Assembly (NCBI GenBank): GCA_002841945.1
Contig: PHBI01000023.1
Span: 48,519-87,961 of the forward strand
DNA: 39,443 nucleotides
DNA from: Deltaproteobacteria bacterium HGW-Deltaproteobacteria-14
GTDB taxonomy: Bacteria > Myxococcota_A > UBA9042 > PHBI01
Direction of reading: 5' to 3'
Shown: in pieces, positions 1 to 8,300 of the stretch
Layout: the number at the start of each line of letters is the position of its first letter
How positions within the stretch are numbered: the stretch's first letter is position 1
Program-made: the position numbers and the translations under genes
Notes under the pieces: generated by a model
The model's database searches: none
What the model was told of the DNA's origin: nothing
What the model saw: only the letters and a program-made list of their open reading frames with translations

Positions 1-141
1 ACCGGAGTCCGCAGCTGGGGGGGGTTGGGGCGACGCAGTCGCGCCTACCCCCACCCGCGGAGGACGCAGGTCCTCGACCCGAGATGTCACGAACGGTGAG
101 CGCAGGCCGACGCCGTCGGGCGGCCCGGCGGTGGCCGACGC
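1..141. other. Gene-free window edge with a short hairpin
   Basis: No coding sequence is supported here. It lies downstream of the minus-strand lipoprotein gene that stops at 142. A small inverted repeat GCGAC-GCA-GTCGC (30-42) sits inside a G-run/C-run context (about 16-55) and could help terminate minus-strand transcription. There is no U-tract, so this is weak. Confidence 0.35.
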
Positions 142-3100
142 TCAGGGCAGGCGCACGACCGTGGCCTGGACCGCCGGCACCGTCACCCCGGCGAGGGTCG
201 ACGGGGTGATGACCGTCACCGACCCGGCCAGCCGGCCGACCTGGATCTGGTAGCTGCCGGCGCTCTCGACGTCGGCCAGGAAGCTGACCGTGAAGAGCTC
301 CGGGCTGCCGGAGAGGTTGCCGTAGCCGGCGCTCACCCCCCGGGTGGTGGCGCCGAGCCCCGCCGGCCCGCCGTAGAGCCGCACCGCGGTCCACACGTCG
401 GCCCCCGCCCCCTGGCGATAGGACAGCGTCACCCGATAGACCCCCGGCTCGCTGAGCGTCACGTTGGTCCCGCTGACGGTGACGCCCTGGGCCACCGGCG
501 TCGCGCTGAAGGTCGCCGCCGTCCAGGTGTTCATGGCGAAGGTCTGCGCCGGCCCCTCGAGCTGCGCGAAGCTCGTCGCCGCCCCGGACTCGCGGGTGAC
601 CGTCGCCTGCACCGCCGGCAGCGCCTCGCCGACGATCGCCGTGGTCGCGGCGACGGTGTAGCTCGCGGCGAGGCGGCCGACGGCGATCTGATAGGTGAGC
701 GCTGTGTCGTCGACGTTCGCGAGGAACGACGTGGTGTTGAGCTCCTGGCTGTCGCCGAGGTTGCCGTAGCCGGCGCTCCGCCCCTTGACCACCCCGCCAC
801 CGAGCAGCGCGTTGGCGGTCCAGACGTCCCCACCGGCGCCCGGGCGGTGCGACAGCGTGACCCGATAGACGCCCGCCTCGGTGAAGGTCAGGTCGGTCCC
901 GCTCACGCTGATCCCGTGAGCGATCGGAGCGCTGGTCCAGCTCGCCGGGGTCCAGCTGTTGGCGGCGAAGACCTGGGCCGGGCCACGCAGCTCGGCGAAG
1001 CTCCGGGTGGGCGCCGCGGCGTCCGCGATCCGCTCGAAGGTCGCCTGAACGGCCGGCGGGGCGTAGCCCGCGATGGCGTAGGGTCCGACGACCGGGACCG
1101 CGGAGGCCGAGCGGCCAAGCTGGAGCTGGTAGGCGCCGTCGGTCGTCGGAACGGTGGCGAGGAAGCTCACCGTGAAGAGCTCCGGGCTGGACGCGACGTT
1201 GCCGTAGCCCGCGCTGATGCCCCGGGTCACCCCGCCGCCGGAGAGGCGCGCCGCCGTCCACACGTCACCCGCCGCGCCGGCGCGGTAGGAGAGCGTCACC
1301 CGATAGACGCCGGGCTCGGCGAAGCGCAGCGCGCCGCCGCTGAAGCTGACCCCGCGGCCGACCGGCGCGGCGTCGAAGGCCACCGCGGTCCAGGCGTTGG
1401 CGGCGAAGGTCTGGGCCGGCCCGGTGAGCTGCGCGTGGGGCGACGCCGTCGCGGCGGGGCGGACGAAGGCCTGCCAGGTCGCCGTGCGCCCGCCCGTGAG
1501 GTTGCAGCCGCCCGCCTGGGCGATGAACGCGTCGAAGTTGCTGACCTCGAGGCCGCTGTGGGTCTGCCCCGGGGGGTCGAGCTTGACCTGCGCCCCGGTC
1601 GCGCCGTCGAGCGTCGTGATGGCGACCGGCGACGCGGTCGTGTTGTTGGCCGTCCAGCAGCTGGTGCAGCTCGCGGCGTAGGCGTAGGGCTGCTGGATCC
1701 ACGCGTACGGGTTGGACTGGCCGTTGTGATAGTGGAAGAACTCGCCGTCGTAGGCGACGCCCATCGAGGTCGTCGCGCCGGGCCCCCAGTAGGTCGCGTC
1801 GCTCCCCCAGGAGTCGCACCAGTAGCGGCCGCTCGGGCGGACGACGAGGGCCTCGTCGTATTGGAAGCCCCGAAGATCGTAGACGAAGCGGTGGTAGTCG
1901 CCGTTGGCCGCGACGTAGGTGTCGTTCGGATCGGTCTGCGAGCGGCCCGCCTCGGCGACGTACATCCAGCCGCCGCCGTCGGTGGTCATGTCGCAGTAGG
2001 CCTGCACCGGGGCCGCGGGCCCCGCCCCGTCGCGGTCGAGGGTGTAGACCCCGCTCGTCGCCTGGCCCGCGTCCTTGAGGGCCAGGCAGCTCGCGTACGC
2101 GGGCGCGCAGGTCCCGCTGGCCGCGCACAGGCCGCTCGCGCAGTCGGTGTCGCTCGCGCAGTCGACCTCGCGCAGCCAGTACTGCAGCGTCATCGCCGCC
2201 CCGGTCGACCCGTAGACGCCGTCGGCCTGGTGGACGTAGACGACGTCGTAGGTGAGCGCCGTGTTCGTGTGCGGCGCCCACGCCCCCGCCGGGTCCTTCG
2301 CGTCCGCCGCGTGCCCGGTGATCCCCGCGTTTCCGTAGCGCCGGTAGGCGGCGGTCGCCCGAGCGCAGCCCCCCGCGTCGAAGGCGTAGCCGCCGCAGCC
2401 GGTGTAGACGTCGCCGCTGACGCTCGCCGTGAAGGGGAGCCAGAAGAGCTGGTAGTCGGGATCGACGTCCCAGGCGATCCCGGTGTCGTCGCTCAAGACG
2501 GTGCGCCCGGTCAGCTTCCACGCGCGCTCGGACGTCGGCAGGGCGTCGTCCTGCGTCACGTAGCCGTTGTAGGTGAAGGTCCACTTCGCGTCGAAGGCCA
2601 GATCCGCGGGGGCCGCGCCGGCGCCCTTGAAGAAGCGCTGGCGGAGCTCGTAGCGGTGCCCGGCGACGAGGTGCTCGCGCCAGTCCACGCTCTCGACGCG
2701 GTAGGGGTCGAGCGCGTCGTAGCTCGGGGCCGGGGTCGCCGGGGCGCGCTCGGCGTTGCCCTCGATCCACAGCGCCCCGCCCGCGCCGCCGAAGTACGCC
2801 GCGTACGCCTCGGGCGGCAGCGCCGAGAAGGCCGCGGCCTGGCTGAACTTCGCCACGAGCGCCCAGCCGCCGCCGTCGGTCGCCAGGTCGCAGTAGACGC
2901 TCCGCTCCGGGATCGGGCCGGCGCCGTCCGGATCGACGGTGTAGCGCCCGCTGTCGGTCTCGCCGCTGTCGCGCGCGTCGAGGCAGCTCGCGTAGGTCAC
3001 GGGGGCGTCCTCACCGAGGGCCGACAAGACCTCGCCGCTGCTCGGCTGATAGCGGTGGCGCAGGTAGATCGGCCCGTCGTCCCAGGTGAAGCCGTTGGCC

Positions 3101-4114
3101 AGCGGCAGGTAGCCGAGGTAGCTGGTCGCGACGTCGCCGCCGGACACGTCCACCGCGTGGGTCGTACACACGCGGCGGCCGCCGCCCTGGTCGTCCGACA
3201 GCGTGACCTGCCAGTCGATGACCGGATAGACGTTGCCGGCGGGCAGCGGGAAGCCGCCCGCCTGCTGCGGCCAGGCGGTGTTGGACGCGGTGGCGCGCCC
3301 GCGCAGCACGCACGTCCCGACGTCGCCGAAGGCGCCCTGGTCGAGGCCGAAGGCGACGTTCCAGTAGCCCTTGTTCGCCAGGCCCTCGAGCCCGCGGTAG
3401 ACGGCGGCGCCGAAGAGGTAGCCGCCGGGGTTCGCCGTCGGCGTCACGTTGCCGAGCCCCGTCGGGTCCACGACGACGTCGCCGACGCCGCTGCAGCTCA
3501 CGACCGGATCGTCCATGTAGAGGTAGGTCGTCCCCGAGAGCGACGCCGTACACGCGAAGCCGAGGACCGCCGTCAGGCCGCGCCCGCCGCCGGGGAGATG
3601 GAGGAGCTCGAGGTCGCCACCCTGCCCGTCGAGGCAGTCGAGCTTGGCCGCGCAGAAGATGTCGCTGAACTGCACGGCGACGTCGAAGAAGCCCTGCTCG
3701 GCGCGGCGCGCCAGGGTGACGTCGAAGGCGACGGCGACGTCGGCGTCGGCGACGCAGGTGAACTCGCGCTCGATCGCCCGCCGCGACCGGCCCGTTCGCG
3801 TCCGACAGCGACGTGAGCGCGAGGCGGATGGTGTTCACGCCGGTCGCCGCGTCGCAGGTCCCGACGTAGGACAACGAGCCGGCGCCGTCGCCGTAGCTCG
3901 CGGAGGTCACCGAGCGCGTCCACACCACGTCGCCGCCGCCGCCCGCGGCGTTGGTGACGGTCAGGGTGTAGGCGGCGTCGGTGATGCCCTCGAGGTTCAG
4001 CGGCGCGACGTCGATGGCGACGCGCCCCTCGGGCCCGACCGGCGCCGAGCTGGCGCAGCCGAGCAGCAGCGAGGCGGCGCCAGCGACCACCGAGCGGAGG
4101 TGGAGTGCGGTCAT
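142..4114 (-). pseudogene. Large fibrinogen-like / C1q-like lipoprotein, frameshifted
   Basis: Predicted outer-surface lipoprotein of about 1,323 residues. It starts at ATG 4114 with a signal peptide and lipobox (LLLGC). The N-terminal domain (about 300 aa) matches the intact paralogue at 25465-27807, including the shared motif D-I-F-C-A-A-K-L-D-C. Two fibrinogen-C-like modules follow (about residues 373-650 and 673-890). Each has the pattern SCL...SG.Y..D.DG...VYCD..TDGGGW, and a short Cys-rich spacer separates them. Three tandem repeats of about 135 aa (895-1321) resemble C1q/TNF jelly-rolls, with a shared core PGVYRVTLSYR. The reading frame changes at about 3777-3779: the first 112 codons are in one frame and the rest in another, and removing one base of a CCC run restores agreement with the paralogue. 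A ligand or function cannot be assigned. The break may be a sequencing error, a true pseudogene or variable expression. Confidence 0.75.
151..1434 (-). repeat. Three tandem C1q/TNF-like domain repeats
   Basis: There are three consecutive coding units at about 1434-1027, 999-589 and 573-151. Each encodes about 135 residues with the same landmarks: GPAQ.FA.N.WT, then PGVYRVTLSYR or AGVYRVTLSHR, then SAGYGN, then SFLA.V and PAVQAT. They are diverged at DNA level, so this is old domain duplication rather than recent slippage. The jelly-roll assignment is by pattern only. Confidence 0.7.
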
Positions 4115-4393
4115 GAGGCGTGATTTCCGGGAGATGAGCGAGGTGCCGAGCCGGTCGAGGGGACCCGCTCCGGGGGGCGAGTGTACCTGGCTGCACCGCA
4201 CCGCGAAAAGCCCGAAGACGCGGACGCTCCCCGCGCGCCGTAACGCGCGGGGCTGTGTCCATTGGATCTTCTCTCGCTGAGCGCGTCGGCGTGCACCGCA
4301 CAAAGATCGCGCCGCGCGCTCCGAGCTCGTGATTCTTTGCCGAAGCTGGACCCAGCTCCCACCGAATCGGTCGAAGACCTGCCGTTGCTTGGC
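4115..4393. other. Spacer between hemE and the fibrinogen-like lipoprotein gene
   Basis: This stretch lies between the hemE stop and the start of the downstream lipoprotein gene, both on the minus strand. Apart from the hairpin listed separately, I see no gene. It must contain the lipoprotein promoter, but no convincing -35/-10 pair or Shine-Dalgarno could be picked out. Confidence 0.4.
4229..4252 (-). terminator. Perfect GC hairpin downstream of hemE
   Basis: A 9-base perfect inverted repeat, CCCCGCGCG (4229-4237) and CGCGCGGGG (4244-4252), has a 6-base loop. It lies about 140 bases beyond the hemE stop in the direction of transcription. There is no clear U-tract, so it could be a terminator or an mRNA 3' stabiliser. 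Confidence 0.5.
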
Positions 4394-5425
4394 TCAGCGG
4401 GCGCCGAGCTCCTTGGCGGCGTCGACGAGGGCCTTGGCGGCCGCGACCGAGACGTCCGGCGTGATGCCGTGGCCGAGGTTGAAGATGTGCCCCGGGCCGT
4501 CGCCGTAGTCGTCGAGGCACGCCTTCGCCGCGGCGTAGATGTGCTCGTCGGCGCAGGTCAGCACGCCGGGCTCGACGTTGCCCTGCAGGGCGAAGCGCCC
4601 GCCGGTCTGCTCGCGGATGAGCGACAGGGGCTGGCGCCAGTCGACGCTCAGCACGTCGCACGGCAGCTCCACGAGGCCCTCGGTGAGGTGCGCCGAGTCG
4701 AGGGCGTAGTGGACGATGGGGACGCCGGTGTCCTTGATGCCCTCCATGATCCGCGCGGTGTACGGCAGCGAGAAGCGCCGCCAGTCGGCCAGGCTCATGG
4801 TGCCGCCCCAGGTGTCGAAGATCTGCACCACGTCGACGCCGGCGTCGATCTGGTGGCGCAGGTAGCGCGTCACGACGGTGGCGAGCTTGTCGAGCAGGCG
4901 CTCGAGCACCTCGGGGGCCTCGTAGACCATCTTGCGCACGCTGTGGCGGTTGCGGCTGCTCCCCCCCTCGATGGCGTAGATGGCCAGCGTCAGCGGCGCC
5001 CCCGCGAAGCCGAGGAGCGGCACGCGGCCGCTCAGCGCGGTCTTGATCTGCCGCACCGCCTCGTAGACGTAAGCGACCTCCTCGTCGGCGCCGTCGACCC
5101 GCAGGCCGTCGACCTCGGCCGCCGTCCGCAGCGGCGGGGAGACGCGCGGGCCGCGGTCGTCGAAGCTCACGTCGAGCCCCATCCCCTCGAGCGGGATCAG
5201 GATGTCGCTGAACAGGATGGCCGCGTCGACGCCGATCTGGTCGATCGGCATCAGCGTGACCTCGGTGCAGAGCTCCGGCGAGCGGCAGAGCTCCATGAAG
5301 GAGACCTTGTCGCGGATGGCCTGGTACGACGGCATGTAGCGGCCCGCCTGGCGCATGATCCAGATGGGCGGGCGGTCGACGGGCTGGCGGCGGCAGGCGC
5401 GGAGGAAGCGCTCGGTGGGGTCCAT
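4394..5425 (-). CDS. hemE: Uroporphyrinogen decarboxylase (HemE)
   Basis: Catalyses decarboxylation of the four acetate side chains of uroporphyrinogen III to give coproporphyrinogen III in heme biosynthesis; cytoplasmic. The sequence has the family signature RQAGRYMPSY near the N-terminus and the substrate-binding segment DAAILFSDILIP, and the length (343 aa) is normal. I chose ATG 5425 because AGGTGA lies 8 bases upstream. A GTG at 5437 in the same frame would add four residues and overlap the stop of the previous gene as GTGA. It is the last gene of a three-gene operon behind a small exported protein and a DUF849 enzyme. No other heme genes are in the window. Confidence 0.95.
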   Translation of the reverse strand: MDPTERFLRACRRQPVDRPPIWIMRQAGRYMPSYQAIRDKVSFMELCRSPELCTEVTLMPIDQIGVDAAILFSDILIPLEGMGLDVSFDDRGPRVSPPLRTAAEVDGLRVDGADEEVAYVYEAVRQIKTALSGRVPLLGFAGAPLTLAIYAIEGGSSRNRHSVRKMVYEAPEVLERLLDKLATVVTRYLRHQIDAGVDVVQIFDTWGGTMSLADWRRFSLPYTARIMEGIKDTGVPIVHYALDSAHLTEGLVELPCDVLSVDWRQPLSLIREQTGGRFALQGNVEPGVLTCADEHIYAAAKACLDDYGDGPGHIFNLGHGITPDVSVAAAKALVDAAKELGAR

Positions 5426-5433
5426 GGGATCGG

Positions 5434-5439
5434 TCACCT
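5434..5439 (-). promoter_or_regulatory. hemE ribosome-binding site overlapping upstream stop codon
   Basis: AGGTGA on the minus strand contains the TGA stop of the upstream gene and lies 8 bases before ATG 5425. This favours translational coupling and supports the ATG start over GTG 5437. Confidence 0.5.
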
Positions 5440-6075
5440 GGGTTGTCCGTTTTCACGTGGGGGGAGGATGAAGTGGAACCAGCCGTCGACGTCGACCCAG
5501 CGCTTGTCCGGCTGGGTCGTGTCCTGCAGCACGCGGCCGCTGAAGGTCCCGCTGACGACGTCGCCGGTGGCGGTGCTCCACTGCTCGATGACGACGCCGC
5601 CGTCCGAGCCGGCGATGTGCGAGCGATACTCGAGGCCGCTGATGGTGAGCTCGAGCTCCGGGGGCTCCGAGATCTCGGAGGCGACGAACGGGTACGTGCC
5701 CGGCCCCGTGACGTCGATCGGGTGGTCGAAGGACGGCACCACGATGCCGAAGTTGAGCGTGAAGAAGATGGTGCGCGGCGCGATGACGCTGTCGCTCATC
5801 GCGAAGGAGACCGCAGGCGCGATGTGGGTCGAGCCGAAGGCGAAGTACTTGCCGGGGTTGGCGGTCAGCTCGCGGTCGAGGGTGATCGGATCGAGGTCCT
5901 TCGGGGTCAGCTCGAGGTGGTAGAGGGAGCGCCCGGTGAGGTCGAGGGTGTCCCCCGTGGCGTCCGCGAGGCCCGTGTCTCCACCGGCGGCGCCGCCGTC
6001 GCCACATGCTGCATGCGCGAAGGACGCCACCGCGAGCGTCCAAAACAAGCCAACGAGCGACGTTGTGCGCCGCAT
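5434..6075 (-). CDS. Small exported protein or lipoprotein of unknown function
   Basis: A 213-residue protein with a hydrophobic signal segment (residues about 8-22) ending A-H-A-A-C, followed by a Gly/Asp/Thr-rich linker (CGDGG...DTG) typical of myxobacterial lipoproteins. The residue at -3 of the Cys is not a classic lipobox residue, so signal peptidase I cleavage after AHA is also possible. The mature part is predicted beta-rich with no recognised domain. Its ATG overlaps the TAA of the upstream DUF849 gene (TAATG), and its TGA overlaps the hemE translation start region. It is therefore co-translated with two metabolic genes, which is odd for a surface protein. Function unknown. Confidence 0.8.
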   Translation of the reverse strand: MRRTTSLVGLFWTLAVASFAHAACGDGGAAGGDTGLADATGDTLDLTGRSLYHLELTPKDLDPITLDRELTANPGKYFAFGSTHIAPAVSFAMSDSVIAPRTIFFTLNFGIVVPSFDHPIDVTGPGTYPFVASEISEPPELELTISGLEYRSHIAGSDGGVVIEQWSTATGDVVSGTFSGRVLQDTTQPDKRWVDVDGWFHFILPPRENGQPR

Positions 6076-6947
6076 TATGCAGCGGCCCCCAGCATGATCG
6101 CCCGCGCCTCGGCCGGGGTCGCGATCTCGCGCCCGGCGTCCCGGGCCACCTTCGCCAGCGCCTCGATGAGCGGGCCGTTCGACTCGGCGCGGGCCCCGTC
6201 GGGGAGGTAGAAGGTGTCCTCGAGGCCGGTGCGGAGGTTCCCGCCGAGCTCGGCGGTCTTCCGGTGGACGTCCCAGACCTCCTCCCGGCCGATGACGATG
6301 GCCTGCCAGTGGGCGGCGTCGGGGAGCTCGTCGAGCAGCAGCGGGAGCCACGCCGCCTTGGCCGGCATCCCGCTCGCGACGCCCATGACGAGCGAGACGT
6401 GGAGCGGGCCGGTCAGCATCCCGTTGTCGCGGAAGAGCCCGACCGAGCGGACGATGCCGGTGTCGAAGCACTCGCACTCGGGGACGGTGCCGACCGCGCG
6501 CATCGCGTCGAAGAAGGCCTTGACCTTCTCGACCGGGTTGTCGAAGAGCATCGGCGGCCACGCCCAGTCCCCCGAGCGCGTCGTCTTCAGGTAGTTGAGC
6601 GAGCCGGCGTTGAGCGCGGCGAGCTCGGGCCGGACGCGGCGCAGGCACGCGAGCGGGCCCTCGATGTCTGGGCCGACGACGCCGGTCGACATGTTGATGA
6701 GCAGGTCCGGGGCGGCGGCGCGGATGGCGTCCACGCAGGCCGCGGCGACGTCGGGATCCCAGCTCGGGAAGCGCCCCCTCCCCGGCTCCTGGCGCCGGAA
6801 GTGGACGTGGATGATGCTCGCGCCGGCGTCGCGCGCGCGGCGCGCCTCGGCCCCGAGCTCGGCGGGGGTGACGGGGACCGGATGGCGGCCCGGGTCGGTC
6901 AGGACCCCGGTGATCGCGCAGGTGATGACCGCCTTGTCGTGGCTCAC
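6075..6947 (-). CDS. Beta-keto acid cleavage enzyme (BKACE/DUF849, Kce-like)
   Basis: A 290-residue TIM-barrel enzyme of the family that includes 3-keto-5-aminohexanoate cleavage protein. These use Zn2+ to condense a beta-keto acid with acetyl-CoA, giving acetoacetate and a CoA thioester. The metal-binding HxH (IIHVHF, His47 and His49), the N-terminal ITCAITG, the central INMSTG and the ECECFD segment are visible. GTG 6947 was chosen because GGAGGAAG lies about 5 bases upstream; an upstream extension would run into intergenic sequence. It is first gene of the operon with the small exported protein and hemE. The substrate within the family cannot be told from context, since no lysine-fermentation genes are adjacent. 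Confidence 0.9.
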   Translation of the reverse strand: MSHDKAVITCAITGVLTDPGRHPVPVTPAELGAEARRARDAGASIIHVHFRRQEPGRGRFPSWDPDVAAACVDAIRAAAPDLLINMSTGVVGPDIEGPLACLRRVRPELAALNAGSLNYLKTTRSGDWAWPPMLFDNPVEKVKAFFDAMRAVGTVPECECFDTGIVRSVGLFRDNGMLTGPLHVSLVMGVASGMPAKAAWLPLLLDELPDAAHWQAIVIGREEVWDVHRKTAELGGNLRTGLEDTFYLPDGARAESNGPLIEALAKVARDAGREIATPAEARAIMLGAAA

Positions 6948-7249
6948 GAGGTCTTCCTCCGGTTGCCCGGCGGACGATAGCGGCTCGCCGTCACGCGCGC
7001 AACGCGGAGGTTCTCGGGGGCGCGCTGGACCCGCCGGCCCGGCGTGGCTAACGTCCCGTGCCGAAATATCTTGTCGTCTTGCCGGCGGACCCGCCGCCAT
7101 CTGCGCGTCCCCGAAAGCTCGGAAGACGCCCGGTCTGCCTTCGCTTCCGGGAACACGCACCTGACGACACCTCCTTGGCCATCCGATCAACTCATTCCGG
7201 CACGGGCCCTAACGTCGCCCGGTCACACCACGAGAGGGAGATCTCCAGC
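6948..7249. other. Divergent promoter region, DUF849 operon / aldo-keto reductase
   Basis: A 302-base region between genes transcribed away from each other, so it must hold both promoters. It contains the DUF849 Shine-Dalgarno (6953-6960, minus) and GAGAGGGAG before the reductase ATG. It also has a short AT-rich patch (GAAATATC near 7063). No -35/-10 pair or operator could be assigned with confidence, and no gene was found. Confidence 0.5.
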
Positions 7250-8275
7250 ATGAAATACAACACCCTCGGCCACACCGGCCTGCGTGTCTCCGAGCTGTGC
7301 CTCGGCTGCATGACCTTCGGCGACGGCTTCTTCGGCATCGGCCAGGTCGACCAGGCCGGGGCCCGCGCGCTGGTCGCCCGCGCCCTCGAGGGCGGGGTCA
7401 ACTTCTTCGACACCGCCGACGTCTACTCCCGCGGGCAGAGCGAGACCCTGCTCGGGGCCGCGCTCAGCGACCTCGGGGTCGACCGCGAGAGCGTCGTCAT
7501 CGCCACCAAGGTGCGCGGCCCGATGAGCGACGCCGCCGCCCAGGGCAGCGGCGACGTCAACAACGTGGGGCTCTCCCGAAAGCACATCATCGCCTCGTGC
7601 GAGGCCAGCCTGAAGCGCCTCGGGACCGACTACGTCGACCTCTACCAGATCCACGGCGTCGACGCGCACACCCCGCTCGAGGAGACCATGGGCGCCCTCG
7701 ACGACCTCGTCCGGCGGGGGCTCGTGCGCTACACCGGCTGCTCGAACCTGCCCGCCTGGCAGATCGTCAAGGCCAACGCCCTCGCCGACTCCCGCCACGG
7801 CGCCCGCTTCGTCTCGCTGCAGGCGTTCTACGCCCTCGCCGGGCGCGACCTCGAGGCGGAGCTGCTGCCGATGTGCCGCGCCGAGGGGGTCGGGGTGATG
7901 GTCTGGTCCCCGCTCGCCGGGGGCTTCCTGACCGGCAAGTACCGCCGCGACGCCGAGGTCCCCGGCGGCTCGCGCCGCGCCGGCTTCGACTTCCCGCCCA
8001 TCGACAAGGAGCTCGGCTACGACGTCGTCGAGGCCCTCGACGCGATGGCGCGGGACAAGGGCGCGACGATCCCGCAGCTCGCGCTGGCGTGGCTCCTCCA
8101 CCAGGCGGGGGTGACGACGGTCGTCATCGGCGCCAAGCGGATGGAGCAGCTCGAGGACAACCTCGGCGCCGTCGGCGTCCGCTTCAGCGACGCCGAGCTC
8201 GCCCAGCTCGACCGGGTCGCGCGCCGCACCCCGAGCTACCCGGAGTGGATGGTCTCGCGCCAGTCGCGCGCCTGA
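7250..8275 (+). CDS. Aldo/keto reductase
   Basis: A 341-residue NADPH-dependent oxidoreductase of the AKR superfamily (voltage-gated K+ channel beta-subunit/YajO-like branch by general pattern). The catalytic tetrad is visible: Asp54 and Tyr59 (FFDTADVYS), Lys87 (ATKVRGP) and His135 (YQIHGVD). The C-terminal cofactor-binding segment (TTVVIGAKRMEQLEDN) is also present. ATG 7250 follows GAGAGGGAG with about 9 bases spacing; an in-frame upstream extension has no support. Substrate unknown. It converges with the KirBac-fusion gene, 25 bases away. Confidence 0.92.
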   Translation: MKYNTLGHTGLRVSELCLGCMTFGDGFFGIGQVDQAGARALVARALEGGVNFFDTADVYSRGQSETLLGAALSDLGVDRESVVIATKVRGPMSDAAAQGSGDVNNVGLSRKHIIASCEASLKRLGTDYVDLYQIHGVDAHTPLEETMGALDDLVRRGLVRYTGCSNLPAWQIVKANALADSRHGARFVSLQAFYALAGRDLEAELLPMCRAEGVGVMVWSPLAGGFLTGKYRRDAEVPGGSRRAGFDFPPIDKELGYDVVEALDAMARDKGATIPQLALAWLLHQAGVTTVVIGAKRMEQLEDNLGAVGVRFSDAELAQLDRVARRTPSYPEWMVSRQSRA

Positions 8276-8300
8276 AGGCGACGGCAGCACGAGCGCGCCC

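Noticed and set aside
847..3816. Plus-strand open frame of about 990 codons opposite the first lipoprotein
   Set aside because: Arg/Val/Gly-rich without recognisable domains; the minus strand encodes fibrinogen-like modules homologous to a second gene in the window.
3573..5456. Minus-strand frame running through hemE and into the lipoprotein
   Set aside because: In the hemE part it is a shadow frame rich in Arg/Pro. Its last stretch near 3,573-3,790 does not carry the homology to the paralogue, which lies in the frames described in the lipoprotein entry.
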